Part shown: positions 44,563 through 53,704 of the stretch, piece after piece | How positions within the stretch are numbered: the stretch's first letter is position 1 | Layout of the letters: each line of letters begins with the position of its first letter | Origin: Chryseobacterium sp. ON_d1 | Lineage (GTDB): Bacteria > Bacteroidota > Bacteroidia > Flavobacteriales > Weeksellaceae | Reading direction: 5' to 3' | DNA length: 64,000 bases | Assembly (NCBI RefSeq): GCF_006829085.1 | Contig: NZ_BJTC01000001.1 | Span: 690,500 to 754,499, forward strand | Position numbers and translations under genes: made by a program | The notes under the pieces: model-generated | What the model was told of the DNA's origin: nothing | The model's input: only the letters and a program-made list of their open reading frames with translations | Databases searched by the model: none

Positions 44563-45393
44563 ATGCTGGAACCGAGTATTGTAAAAGATAAAGAAATCGA
44601 ATTTCTGATCAATGATGTCTATGAGATGTATGGCTATGATTTTTCGGGCTATAGCAGGGCATCATTTAAAAGAAGAGTCAACAGGATCTGTTTGCTGGAC
44701 AGGTTTACCAGTTTCGCAGAGCTCAGATATACCCTCATGAATGATCCTGAATATTTAAAACGATTTGTAGAGGAAGTTACGGTAAACGTTACTGAAATGT
44801 TCAGGGATCCTTCTTTTTTTAAAACCTTAAGAGATAAGATTCTGCCGCAGCTGGGTACTTATCCTCTGATCCGAGTATGGGTGGCAGGCTGCTCAACAGG
44901 TGAGGAGGCTTATTCCATAGCGATTCTGCTGAAGGAAGCAGGGCTTTATCATAAATCTCTGATTTATGGTACAGATCTGAATCCTTCTGTTCTGGAAACA
45001 GCAAGGGCCGGTGTTTTTCCCCTGCAGCAGATGAAACTTTATTCTGAAAATTATATGCTTTCAGGAGGGATCAGAGACTTTTCTGATTATTATACCGCCA
45101 ATTATGACAGTGTGAAATTTGACGGGAGTTTACAGGAAAAACTTATTTTATCTACGCATAATCTGGTGTCAGACAGTTCTTTTAACAGCTTTCAGCTGAT
45201 TATCTGCAGGAATGTTCTGATTTATTTTGATAGAGAACTGCAGGAAAGGGTATTCAAACTTTTTGACAGCAGTCTGGAAAATTTGGGTTTTCTGGCTTTA
45301 GGGGCTAAAGAAACACTTAGGTTTTCTACCATAGATAAGAATTATCATCAGGTTGAAGATCAGAAAATTTATAAAAAGATTGATCATCACTAA
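44563..45393 (+). CDS. cheR: CheR-type protein-glutamate methyltransferase
   Basis: A 276-residue CheR with an N-terminal helical domain (YGYDFSGYSRASFKRRVN) and a SAM-binding domain with VWVAGCSTGEEAYSIA and IICRNVLIYF. It should methylate Glu side chains of a sensor. No chemoreceptor or flagellar gene is near, and members of this group do not swim by flagella, so it probably adjusts a sensor kinase. It directly follows the receiver gene. Confidence 0.92.
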   Translation: MLEPSIVKDKEIEFLINDVYEMYGYDFSGYSRASFKRRVNRICLLDRFTSFAELRYTLMNDPEYLKRFVEEVTVNVTEMFRDPSFFKTLRDKILPQLGTYPLIRVWVAGCSTGEEAYSIAILLKEAGLYHKSLIYGTDLNPSVLETARAGVFPLQQMKLYSENYMLSGGIRDFSDYYTANYDSVKFDGSLQEKLILSTHNLVSDSSFNSFQLIICRNVLIYFDRELQERVFKLFDSSLENLGFLALGAKETLRFSTIDKNYHQVEDQKIYKKIDHH

Positions 45394-45404
45394 TAGTTAC
45401 TGCT

Positions 45405-45983
45405 ATGAAATCACAGACAGACATAGAATTAATTGTTATTGGGGGGTCAGCAGGAAGCCTGCAGGTCATCATTGAAATGATCAAAAGCCTGAATGATTCC
45501 CTGGAGATTCCCATTTTACTGGTCCTTCACCGGAAGGCCCAGTCAGGTGATATTCTGCGGACTTTGCTGGAGCAGTTTACAAAAATACCGGTGATAGAAG
45601 TTGAAGATAAAACAGAAGTTAACCATCGGGCAGTATATGTTGTCCCCGCAGATTATCATTTGCTTTTTGAGAATAAGAGAAATATGTCATTGGACAGTTC
45701 CGAAAAGATGAATTATTCCCGGCCTTCAATAGATGTCACTTTCAGGTCAGCAGCAGAGGTCTACGGCGAAAATATGATCGGTGTGCTTTTGTCAGGAGCC
45801 AATGCAGATGGAGTGGAAGGCCTGAGTTATATAAAAAAATATAATGGAAAGGTCTGGATTCAGGACCCCGAAACAGCAGAAGTGGAATATATGCCCAAAC
45901 ATGCAATAGAAGAAATTGATTATGATTTAATTATCAGGCCGGATAATCTGGCAGATTATATCAATCAATTGCAATATTTGTAA
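45405..45983 (+). CDS. cheB: CheB-type methylesterase, catalytic domain only
   Basis: A 192-residue CheB catalytic domain without the receiver domain. The catalytic Ser is in IGGSAGSLQ, His in LVLHRK and Asp in LLSGANADGVEG (the classical TGMGADG becomes SGANADG). It should remove methyl groups set by CheR encoded 11 bp upstream, perhaps controlled by the stand-alone receiver that follows. Confidence 0.9.
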   Translation: MKSQTDIELIVIGGSAGSLQVIIEMIKSLNDSLEIPILLVLHRKAQSGDILRTLLEQFTKIPVIEVEDKTEVNHRAVYVVPADYHLLFENKRNMSLDSSEKMNYSRPSIDVTFRSAAEVYGENMIGVLLSGANADGVEGLSYIKKYNGKVWIQDPETAEVEYMPKHAIEEIDYDLIIRPDNLADYINQLQYL

Positions 45984-46002
45984 ATAGAATAAACTGAATA
46001 AT

Positions 46003-46374
46003 ATGAGTAAAAAGAAAATTTTAATTTTTGATGATGATACGGCTATTTTAGAAGTGATCACCATCATATTTGAAGAAAACGGCTATGATGTCAAAATATC
46101 AGAAACATCACATGATATTCTTGAAAAAGTGTCAGCGTATCAGCCGGATGTTATTTTAATGGATAACTGGATTCCGAAAATCGGTGGGGTGGAAGCAACA
46201 AGACTTCTTAAAAGCAGTGAAGAATTCAAGCACATTCCTGTTATTTATGTTACAGCAAATAATGATATCGTTGCTTTAGCATCAGAAGCCCAAGCGGATG
46301 ATTATGTTTCAAAGCCTTTTAATCTGGATGATCTTGAAATGATGGTGGAAAAGCATATAAAAGAACAGGTATAA
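46003..46374 (+). CDS. Single-domain response regulator
   Basis: A 123-residue receiver with FDDDTAI, acceptor Asp in ILMDNWIPKIGG and Lys in YVSKPFN. It lacks an output domain. It ends the cluster and is followed by a bidirectional terminator, so 39092-46374 is probably one transcript of kinases, receivers, CheR and CheB. Confidence 0.92.
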   Translation: MSKKKILIFDDDTAILEVITIIFEENGYDVKISETSHDILEKVSAYQPDVILMDNWIPKIGGVEATRLLKSSEEFKHIPVIYVTANNDIVALASEAQADDYVSKPFNLDDLEMMVEKHIKEQV

Positions 46375-46387
46375 AAATTAAGCCAGT

Positions 46388-46417
46388 AAAAATCTCTCAG
46401 AATGTTGAGAGATTTTT
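46388..46417. terminator. Bidirectional terminator
   Basis: A 12-bp stem (AAAAATCTCTCA pairing with TGAGAGATTTTT) with loop GAATGT gives a T-run in both directions. It closes the signalling cluster and overlaps the stop of the convergent small gene ending at 46416. Confidence 0.88.
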
Positions 46418-46703
46418 ATTTGTTTTCTAATGCCATCATGATCTGCCTTTTTGTCAGGCATAAAGTGTTCACATTATAAAGCAGAGAACGAAGTAAGAGA
46501 TAAAGTTGGGGATTACCCATAATAGCATCTGAAAATGTATTGACCAGTATCAATTTTTTTGAAACTATATTCTGTGCAATAATATATTCATTGCTGACAT
46601 CCACATCAATATTTAATTCTTTCTTTATGATTAAATTAAAATATTGATCAATAAGGTACTTATCATCAACAGGATCTGATAATTCAATTTTTGTTTCATC
46701 CAT
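46416..46703 (-). CDS. Hypothetical protein, 95 aa
   Basis: A 95-residue acidic protein with no recognised domain; it appears to be all-helical and soluble. It is a single gene between two terminator/promoter regions, with its stop inside the terminator stem. I do not recognise it. Its placement between the signalling cluster and a MarR gene gives no clear clue. Confidence 0.55.
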   Translation of the reverse strand: MDETKIELSDPVDDKYLIDQYFNLIIKKELNIDVDVSNEYIIAQNIVSKKLILVNTFSDAIMGNPQLYLLLRSLLYNVNTLCLTKRQIMMALENK

Positions 46704-46830
46704 ATCGTTTATTGTTAAACTTTAATATGCAAATTTTATACCGTCTGAACAAAAGATATCTTTTAAACAGCTGATTTATACAGTGCTTTCATTAGCAATG
46801 TTAATACTTGTTCCAGGTTACAATAAAAGA

Positions 46831-46846
46831 AGTATATTTGTATACT
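46831..46846 (+). promoter_or_regulatory. Palindromic operator overlapping -7 element of MarR gene 2
   Basis: AGTATATTTGTATACT, identical to 30397-30412, contains the TATATTTG -7 element. A TTG lies 22 bp upstream (46808-46810). The start codon is 12 bp downstream. Confidence 0.78.
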
Positions 46847-46858
46847 ATTTTATTTGAA

Positions 46859-47539
46859 ATGAATTTTACACTTATCAAAGACTTTATGACGCTCCTTGAG
46901 CAATTTGAGTCGGAAAATCAAACTTCTCCGGATACTTATCCTGTTACTGTTGAAGGTTTTAAGTCCTGGATCTCTGATAAGGAGAACGCAGGATCTGCGG
47001 ATCCTCTTGAAGAGCCATACTGGGAAGGAAAGGAAAACGGAAGAACCCCGGAAAGTGCTATAAGTACATTGCTTGTTCACCTCAACCGGTATGCAAAAAC
47101 ATATTCCAAATCTGCCATCTCAGATTCGGAATTTTCCACCCAGGAAGATTTTATTTATCTGATCAATCTGAAAGCTTTTGGAGAGATGACGAAAATGGCT
47201 CTGATCAAAAAAAACATTCATGATAAACCGGTAGGTATGCTTATTATTGCAAGACTGCTGCGCCAGGGACTGGTGGAGCAGACAGAATCTGAGATAGACA
47301 AACGAAGCAAGCTCATCCGTATTTCAGAAAAGGGACTGGTTGTTCTTGAAAGACAAATGGAAAAAATTCGTCAGGCAACGAATATTGTTGCCGGAAACCT
47401 TACCCATAAGGAAAAGATGGATCTTATCCGTATTCTTAATAAGCTGGATCGTTTTCATTATCCTATTTTCTCACGGAATATTCATTCTGATGAGCTTATC
47501 AATACCGTGTATGACGAGTATTCATTCAAAATGTCATAA
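46859..47539 (+). CDS. MarR-family regulator, paralogue of carotenoid regulator
   Basis: A 226-residue regulator. The ATG at 46859 is chosen because the upstream TTG at 46808 lies in the promoter. The winged helix covers about residues 100-195 (MTKMALIKKNIHDKPVGML, IRISEKGLVVLER). It resembles the regulator at 30425-31084 over its whole length, including the N-terminal 80-residue extension (SKSAISDSEFSTQEDFIYLI). Both carry the same palindrome at the promoter, so cross-regulation is likely. The gene that follows starts the metal-efflux block. Confidence 0.85.
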   Translation: MNFTLIKDFMTLLEQFESENQTSPDTYPVTVEGFKSWISDKENAGSADPLEEPYWEGKENGRTPESAISTLLVHLNRYAKTYSKSAISDSEFSTQEDFIYLINLKAFGEMTKMALIKKNIHDKPVGMLIIARLLRQGLVEQTESEIDKRSKLIRISEKGLVVLERQMEKIRQATNIVAGNLTHKEKMDLIRILNKLDRFHYPIFSRNIHSDELINTVYDEYSFKMS

Positions 47540-47621
47540 TATATGATATAAATTTCCGCCGAATACAGCTTTATTTACTCTGGTATAGGTTATTTAAAAT
47601 CATTCTTAATGGAAAAATTTA

Positions 47622-47629
47622 TAATTTTG
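47622..47629 (+). promoter_or_regulatory. -7 element close to a GTG start (leaderless)
   Basis: TAATTTTG matches TAnnTTTG, and only 5 nt separate it from the GTG at 47635, so transcription would start at or next to the start codon. The paralogue at 56796 has the same element at 4 nt. Confidence 0.55.
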
Positions 47630-47634
47630 ACAGA

Positions 47635-48021
47635 GTGAAAAAGCTGATTTCCATATTATTGTTATCATTGTATTTGGTTTCTACTACCGAACTGTATCAG
47701 CTTTTGAAAATGCCGCTTCTCATTGAGCACTATATTCAGCATAAAAGCCTGAATCCTGAAATGTCACTTGCCGCATTTCTGAAAACCCATTATGATCATC
47801 CTGTAAAAGACAGTGACCACGATCAGGACCAGAGACTGCCGTTTGTTTCACATGCAAGTCTGCTGTCTGTGGCTTTTACCATCAATCCTTCTTTAGATTT
47901 TCATTGTATAGAGAAGGTATTTAATCCTATTGAGACCAAGAAGACTTTTTATAAAAGTGCTCTTTACAACAAGGAAATTCTCAACTCTATCTGGCAGCCG
48001 CCAAGATCTCATCAGTCTTAA
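47635..48021 (+). CDS. His-rich small protein of metal-efflux block, paralogue 1
   Basis: A 128-residue protein with an N-terminal hydrophobic segment that ends in STTELYQLLK, followed by a His-rich motif EHYIQHKSLNPEMSL and KTHYDHPVKD. The first 65 residues are almost identical to the protein at 56796-57185; the C-terminal third differs. The start is GTG with no upstream ATG in frame. Proteins like this occur before CusA-type efflux genes in Flavobacteriia. The His pairs suggest metal binding at the membrane (inference). Function is not established. Confidence 0.7.
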   Translation: MKKLISILLLSLYLVSTTELYQLLKMPLLIEHYIQHKSLNPEMSLAAFLKTHYDHPVKDSDHDQDQRLPFVSHASLLSVAFTINPSLDFHCIEKVFNPIETKKTFYKSALYNKEILNSIWQPPRSHQS

Positions 48022-48053
48022 TCTGTTTTCTCAGTCAGTTTTTTGGCTGGGAA

Positions 48054-48118
48054 GGTATTCTGTTTCTCAGAGTGTCTGTACGTAATGCAGATGCATTCCG
48101 TCTATGCTTCAGAATACC
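48054..48118 (+). other. Inverted-repeat structure in the czcA leader
   Basis: GGTATTCTG (48054-48062) pairs with CAGAATACC (48110-48118), enclosing a second hairpin AATGCA-GA-TGCATT (48084-48097). It lies in the 136-bp gap between the small His-rich gene and the efflux pump gene, 39 bp before the pump start. It could be a leader RNA control element. No known riboswitch fits. Confidence 0.4.
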
Positions 48119-48157
48119 GGAATTTTATCACGAAAATTAAGATTAATCAATCATTAT

Positions 48158-51100
48158 ATGCTTACAAAAATCATTGAGTTTTCTGTAAAGAATAAACTCA
48201 TAATTGCATTGTTGGTATTGGGACTCATTGGTGTGGGATCTTATCAGGTAACCCAGCTGCCAATAGATGCAGTACCGGATATTACCAACAATCAGGTACA
48301 GGTTATTACCACTGCGCCATCTTTTGGTGCGACAGATATAGAACGGCTTGTAACTTTTCCCATAGAACAGGCCAACAATAATATTTCAGGATTGAAGGAA
48401 ATCAGGAGTTTCTCCAGATTTGGACTTTCTTTGGTTACGATTGTCTTTGAAGATGATGTTGATATTTACTGGGCAAGGCAGCAGGTTGCCGAAAGACTTC
48501 AGCAGATACAGTCTCTTATCCCACAGGGAATTGGAAATCCACAGCTTGGACCTATTTCCACAGGGCTTGGCGAAATTTTCCAGTATGTGGTAAGACCCGA
48601 AAAGGGATACGAAAAAAAGTACAATATCACAGAACTCCGTACTATTCAGGACTGGATTGTAAGAAGACAGCTTTTGGGTGTAAAGGGAGTGGCGGAAGTA
48701 AGCAGCTTTGGAGGGAAACTGAAACAGTATGAAATTGCTGTAAATCCGGACAGGCTTAATGCCTATGGAATAACAATCAATGACGTATTTGATGCATTGC
48801 AGGCCAACAATCAGAATACAGGAGGTGCCTATATCGAAAAAGGACCTACTGTTCTTTACATCAGGAGTGAAGGATTAGTAGGAAGTATTGAAGAAATAAA
48901 CAATATTTCTATTGCAACCAAAACAAATGCTGTTCCTCTGTTTATACGGGATATTGCTGAAGTGAAAACCGGCTTTGCCACCCGTTATGGAGCCATGACT
49001 TTTAATGATCAGGGAGAAGTTTCAGGAGCTGTAGTAATGATGCTCAAAGGCGAGAACAGTAATCAGGTCATAAAAAATGTAAAGGAAAAAATTGCCCAGG
49101 TTCAGAAAACCCTTCCGAAAGGAGTGGTGATAGAGCCTTTTCTGGACAGAACCAAAATGGTGAACAATGCCATCGGAACAGTAGAAAAAAACCTTACAGA
49201 AGGAGCATTGATCGTAGTCTTCGTACTGGTTTTATTTCTTGGAAATATAAGAGCAGGGTTGCTGGTTGCCTCCGTTATTCCTTTGGCGATGCTTTTTGCA
49301 ATATGTATGATGAACCTCTTTGGAGTCAGTGGAAATCTGATGAGCCTTGGAGCTCTGGATTTCGGACTGATTATCGATGGAGCAGTGATTATTGTGGAAT
49401 CTGTTTTACACCAGTTCAGTCACAATTCAAAATTTAAAAAGATATTCTCTGTCGGAAAATCCGAAATGGACACTGTAGTTATAGAATCTGCAGGGAAAAT
49501 GATGAACAGCGCTGTTTTCGGACAGATTATCATTCTGATTGTCTATCTCCCGATCCTTACCCTGCAGGGAATCGAAGGAAAAATGTTTAAACCGATGGCT
49601 CAGACCGTAGCTTTTGCACTCCTCGGCGCATTTTTGCTTTCACTGACCTATATTCCGATGATGAGTGCGGTACTGCTGAGAAAAAGAAGCGACAAACCAA
49701 CATTATCAGACAAAATGATGAAAAAGGTAGAGAAGATCTATCTGACAGTTTTGCTCAAACTTCTCAGAATACCCAGAATAGTTTTTGGTGTGGTGGCAAT
49801 CTTATTTATAACCGCTGTTTTCATTTTATCCAGAATGGGAGGCGAATTTATTCCTTCCCTTGAAGAAGGAGACTTTGCAGTAGATACAAGAGTTTTGCCC
49901 GGAAGCAGTCTGACAACAACTATTGAAAGTACCCAGAAAGCAGCACATATTCTCAAATCCAGGTTTCCGGAAGTGGAAAAGGTCGTTACAAAAATAGGAA
50001 GCGGGGAAGTTCCTACAGACCCGATGCCGATGGATGCGTCTGATATGATGGTTATTTTAAAAGATAAAAAAGAATGGACCTCAGCATCCACTTTTCCGGA
50101 ATTAGCGGATAAGATGGGTAAACAGCTGCAGGAGGTACCTGGAATTACGGCCAGCTTTCAATATCCTGTACAGATGCGGTTTAATGAACTGATGACCGGA
50201 GCAAGGCAGGATGTGGTAATCAAAATTTTTGGAGAAGACCTTGATGTGCTTTCCCAAAATGCGCAGAAGCTTGGAAAAATTATAGAAACAGTAGAAGGGA
50301 CCCAGAATCTTTACATCGAACCTGTTTCGGGAATGCCACAGGTAATCATAGAATACAACCGCCCCCTGATTGCCCAGTATCATTTATCTGTTTCGGACAT
50401 CAACCGGGTGGTCAATACTGCATTTGCAGGACAAAGTACAGGATTGGTCTTTGAAGGAGAAAAACGCTTTGACATGGTGGTACGCCTGGATACCAAAGAC
50501 CGGAAAAATGTTACCGATATTAAGAACCTTTTAGTTCCCACACCTTTTGGAAATCAGATTCCGCTGTCTCAGCTTGCTAAAGTGGAAGTGAAGAATGGTC
50601 CCAATCAGATTCAGAGGGAAAACGCTCAAAGAAGAATTGTAGTAGGCTTTAATATAAAAGGCAGAGATGTTCAGAGTATTGTAGAAGAACTTCAGCATAA
50701 GGTAGATCAGAAGATGAAACTTCCTACGGGGTATTATATGACGTATGGAGGCTCGTTCGAAAACCTTAATAACGCCAAACAGCGCCTTATGATAGCAGTT
50801 CCTATTGCTCTGGCTCTTATTTTCGTTATGCTTTTCCTGGCTTTTAATTCTGTGAAAGAAAGCTTGCTGATCTATACTGCGATTCCTCTTTCGATTATTG
50901 GCGGTGTATTTCTGATGGCGCTCAGGGGAATGCCTTTCAGCATCAGTGCGGGTGTAGGATTTATTGCGCTCTTCGGGGTAGCGGTGCTCAATGGAATCGT
51001 GTTGATCTCAGAGTTCAACCGTCTTCAGAAGAGAGAAATTAAAAATATCGTAAGAATCATTATCGATGGTGGAGAATCGAGGCTTCGTCCGGTGCTGATG

Positions 51101-51292
51101 ACAGCATTTGTTGCTTCACTTGGATTTATTCCGATGGCAGTCAGCAACGGAGCTGGAGCTGAAGTACAGCGGCCTTTGGCAACGGTGGTTATAGGAGGTT
51201 TGATGGTTGCAACTTTTCTTACCCTGTTTGTTTTGCCATTATTGTATGTAACTATTGAAAAAGGATTTAAAAATGAAAGAAATAAAAAATAA
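48158..51292 (+). CDS. Heavy-metal efflux RND pump (CusA/CzcA family)
   Basis: A 1044-residue RND pump; the start is the ATG at 48158 (MLTKIIEFSVKNKL), not the frame opening at 48104. It has 12 membrane helices with two large periplasmic loops. The HME signature is DFGLIIDGAVIIVES in helix 4, with its Asp and Glu for proton relay. It should export Cu(I)/Ag(I) or Zn/Co/Cd through an outer-membrane factor; the metal is not certain. Its last 20 bp overlap the outer-membrane factor gene. Confidence 0.93.
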   Translation: MLTKIIEFSVKNKLIIALLVLGLIGVGSYQVTQLPIDAVPDITNNQVQVITTAPSFGATDIERLVTFPIEQANNNISGLKEIRSFSRFGLSLVTIVFEDDVDIYWARQQVAERLQQIQSLIPQGIGNPQLGPISTGLGEIFQYVVRPEKGYEKKYNITELRTIQDWIVRRQLLGVKGVAEVSSFGGKLKQYEIAVNPDRLNAYGITINDVFDALQANNQNTGGAYIEKGPTVLYIRSEGLVGSIEEINNISIATKTNAVPLFIRDIAEVKTGFATRYGAMTFNDQGEVSGAVVMMLKGENSNQVIKNVKEKIAQVQKTLPKGVVIEPFLDRTKMVNNAIGTVEKNLTEGALIVVFVLVLFLGNIRAGLLVASVIPLAMLFAICMMNLFGVSGNLMSLGALDFGLIIDGAVIIVESVLHQFSHNSKFKKIFSVGKSEMDTVVIESAGKMMNSAVFGQIIILIVYLPILTLQGIEGKMFKPMAQTVAFALLGAFLLSLTYIPMMSAVLLRKRSDKPTLSDKMMKKVEKIYLTVLLKLLRIPRIVFGVVAILFITAVFILSRMGGEFIPSLEEGDFAVDTRVLPGSSLTTTIESTQKAAHILKSRFPEVEKVVTKIGSGEVPTDPMPMDASDMMVILKDKKEWTSASTFPELADKMGKQLQEVPGITASFQYPVQMRFNELMTGARQDVVIKIFGEDLDVLSQNAQKLGKIIETVEGTQNLYIEPVSGMPQVIIEYNRPLIAQYHLSVSDINRVVNTAFAGQSTGLVFEGEKRFDMVVRLDTKDRKNVTDIKNLLVPTPFGNQIPLSQLAKVEVKNGPNQIQRENAQRRIVVGFNIKGRDVQSIVEELQHKVDQKMKLPTGYYMTYGGSFENLNNAKQRLMIAVPIALALIFVMLFLAFNSVKESLLIYTAIPLSIIGGVFLMALRGMPFSISAGVGFIALFGVAVLNGIVLISEFNRLQKREIKNIVRIIIDGGESRLRPVLMTAFVASLGFIPMAVSNGAGAEVQRPLATVVIGGLMVATFLTLFVLPLLYVTIEKGFKNERNKK

Positions 51293-52505
51293 AAAAGGAA
51301 TATCCGTTCTGATCTTTATCTTATGCTTCGGTTTTGAAGGGCTGGTAAGCTCCCAGACTCCCGTTACGCTACAGGAAGCTGTTGATATTGCTCTGAAAAA
51401 TAACAGAAATCTCAAAAATGAAAAACTAAAGTCAGAATATACAAAAGCTCTTATCAGGTCATCGTCTGATATTCCTCAAACGGGAGTAACAGTAGATTAT
51501 GGGCAGATCAACAGCGCACTGACAGATATGAAATTCGGAATTTCACAGAATATAGCATTTCCGACAGTGTATAAAAAGCAGAAGAATGTATACACGGAAG
51601 AATGGAAAAAGTCCCTGCTGAATGTTTCTCTTAAAGAATATGAGCTGAAGAAAGCCGTTAGTCTTACCTTTTACAATATCCTGTACGCGAAACAAAAAGA
51701 AAAGCTACTTCAGGAAACATTAAAGCTGTACACTGATTTTCTCGATAAGGCCAATATCCGTCTGAAAGCAGGTGAGAGTAATATTCTGGAAAAAACAACA
51801 GCATCCAATCAAAAATCGGCTATTGAAATTCAGCTGAAGCAATTACGCCAGGAGCTTTCAGTACTGGGATATCAGCTTCAGTGGCTTTTAAATGCAGAAA
51901 CAAATTTCATTCCGGAAGATCAGAGAATTTATCAGGGAAGTCTTAAAGAGGAGCTCAGCTTACATCCTGCTATTAAAGTATTGCAGCAGCAGAAAAACAT
52001 TTCTGAACAGCAGATTGCCCTTGAAAAGGCAAAAATGCTTCCCGGACTTCAGCTGGCCTACAACCTCAACAGCTTCAAAGGGATGGGCGCAGATGATAAA
52101 GTGTACAAGGGTGCACCACAGTTTCACTCTGTACAGCTTGGAGTTTCAGTTTCTGTTTTTTCCGGAGGACAGAAAGCCAGAATTCAGGCCGCAAAAATTG
52201 CTGAATCTGTTGTGGAAAGTGATATTGCCAATATGGAATTCAACCTGCAGAACCAATACAGAAAGGCATCCGGAATTTATCAGGCTAACCTTGACATTGT
52301 TTCACAATATGAAAACTCAGAATTGAAAAATGCCGATATCATCACTGAAACAGCTAAAAAACAGTTTCTTGAAGGAGAAATCAACTATCTGGAATTTGTC
52401 ATCCTGATCAATCAGGCGGTTACTTTAAAAAACAGCTACACCGATGCAGTATGGAAGCTGAATCAGAGTGCTATAGAGCTGGAATACCTTACTTTAAATC
52501 CATAA
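51273..52505 (+). CDS. Outer-membrane efflux factor (TolC/CzcC family)
   Basis: A 410-residue protein; the start is ATG 51273, preceded by AAGGAT and overlapping the pump gene. It has a signal peptide ending near VSSQ and two TolC-type helical repeats rich in coiled-coil heptads (TLQEAVDIALKNNRNL, NYLEFVILINQAVTLKNSY). It forms the outer-membrane tunnel of the efflux complex. The adaptor gene starts 3 bp after its stop. Confidence 0.9.
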   Translation: MKEIKNKKGISVLIFILCFGFEGLVSSQTPVTLQEAVDIALKNNRNLKNEKLKSEYTKALIRSSSDIPQTGVTVDYGQINSALTDMKFGISQNIAFPTVYKKQKNVYTEEWKKSLLNVSLKEYELKKAVSLTFYNILYAKQKEKLLQETLKLYTDFLDKANIRLKAGESNILEKTTASNQKSAIEIQLKQLRQELSVLGYQLQWLLNAETNFIPEDQRIYQGSLKEELSLHPAIKVLQQQKNISEQQIALEKAKMLPGLQLAYNLNSFKGMGADDKVYKGAPQFHSVQLGVSVSVFSGGQKARIQAAKIAESVVESDIANMEFNLQNQYRKASGIYQANLDIVSQYENSELKNADIITETAKKQFLEGEINYLEFVILINQAVTLKNSYTDAVWKLNQSAIELEYLTLNP

Positions 52506-52507
52506 CA

Positions 52508-53662
52508 ATGAAACGTACATTTAAAATCATATCATATTCCCTGTCAATAATTGGATTGCTCATGTTTTATGAGTGTAAAGATCATGGAAAAACAGAGCCG
52601 GCGCCGGCAACAGTATCTTCAAAAGATGAAAATGTAGTAATGCTTACCGATGCGCAACTGAAAAATGCACCTATAGTAACAACGGTACTCTCCCTGCAGA
52701 AAATCTCCTCCGTTTTAAAGCTGAACGGAATGATAGATGTACCGCCACAAAATCTGGTTTCTGTCAGTATTCCTTTAGGCGGATACCTGAAATCAAGCAG
52801 CCTGCTTCCGGGAAAGCCGGTGTCAAAAGGGCAGGTGATTGCAGTGATAGAAAATCCGCAGTTTATTCAGCTTCAGCAGGATTATTTAATGGCAAAATCT
52901 AAAAATCATTTTGCTCAATTGGATTATAACCGTCAGAAAACGCTCAACCAAAGTCAGGCCACCAGCGATAAGGTAATGCAGCAGGCCCAGTCTGAAATGA
53001 ACAGCCAGAAAATCCTGATGAACTCTCTGGCTCAGCAGCTCCGTCTTATCAATATCAATCCTGAATCTCTGAATTCCGGGAGTATTCAGAAAAGCGTACC
53101 GGTTTACAGCAGCATCAATGGCTTTGTTAGCAAGGTGAACGTGAATGTCGGTAAATATGTGAATCCTTCTGATGTCCTTTTTGAACTCATTAATCCGGAT
53201 GATATACATCTTAACCTTAAAGTATATGAAAAAGATCTGGCAAATCTGAAGAAAGGGCAGAGGTTTGCCGCCTATACCAATACCGAACCTGATAAAAAAT
53301 ACTATGGTGAAATCCTGCTGATCAGCAAAGATGTGACCCCCGGCGGATGGGCTGAAGTACATTGTCATTTTGAAAAATATGACCAGAGCCTTGTACCCGG
53401 AATGTATATGAATGCCGAAATTGAGACCAGTACCTCTTTTTCCAATGCTGTTCCTGAAGAGAGTATTGTCAGTTTTGAAGGAAAAGACTTTGTCTTCGTA
53501 GAAGAAAAAAAACAAACCTACCGACTGACTCCTGTTACATTAGGCGAAACAGAAAACGGATTTGTTCAGATTATAAATGCAGACGATTTTAAAAATAAAA
53601 AAATAGTCATCAAAAATGCATATACACTTCTTATGAAACTTAAGAACACTGCAGATGAATAA
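52508..53662 (+). CDS. RND periplasmic adaptor subunit (CzcB/CusB family)
   Basis: A 384-residue membrane fusion protein from ATG 52508. The N-terminal signal ends in MFYEC, an imperfect lipobox that may still be lipidated. It has a biotinyl-lipoyl half motif (PVSKGQVIAVIENPQ), a helical hairpin rich in Gln, and a beta-barrel part (VPGMYMNAEIE). No Met-rich metal-binding stretch is visible near the N-terminus. It links the pump and the outer-membrane factor of the same operon. Confidence 0.92.
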   Translation: MKRTFKIISYSLSIIGLLMFYECKDHGKTEPAPATVSSKDENVVMLTDAQLKNAPIVTTVLSLQKISSVLKLNGMIDVPPQNLVSVSIPLGGYLKSSSLLPGKPVSKGQVIAVIENPQFIQLQQDYLMAKSKNHFAQLDYNRQKTLNQSQATSDKVMQQAQSEMNSQKILMNSLAQQLRLININPESLNSGSIQKSVPVYSSINGFVSKVNVNVGKYVNPSDVLFELINPDDIHLNLKVYEKDLANLKKGQRFAAYTNTEPDKKYYGEILLISKDVTPGGWAEVHCHFEKYDQSLVPGMYMNAEIETSTSFSNAVPEESIVSFEGKDFVFVEEKKQTYRLTPVTLGETENGFVQIINADDFKNKKIVIKNAYTLLMKLKNTADE

Positions 53663-53704
53663 AAATTATAGTAAAATAAAAGAACTTATAAATAAATACA
53701 AATT

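Noticed and set aside
47609..47638. Nine-codon frame starting ATG at 47609 and ending in TGA over the GTG start of the His-rich gene
   Set aside because: The paralogue at 56796 has no such frame, and the bases are better explained as the -7 promoter element.
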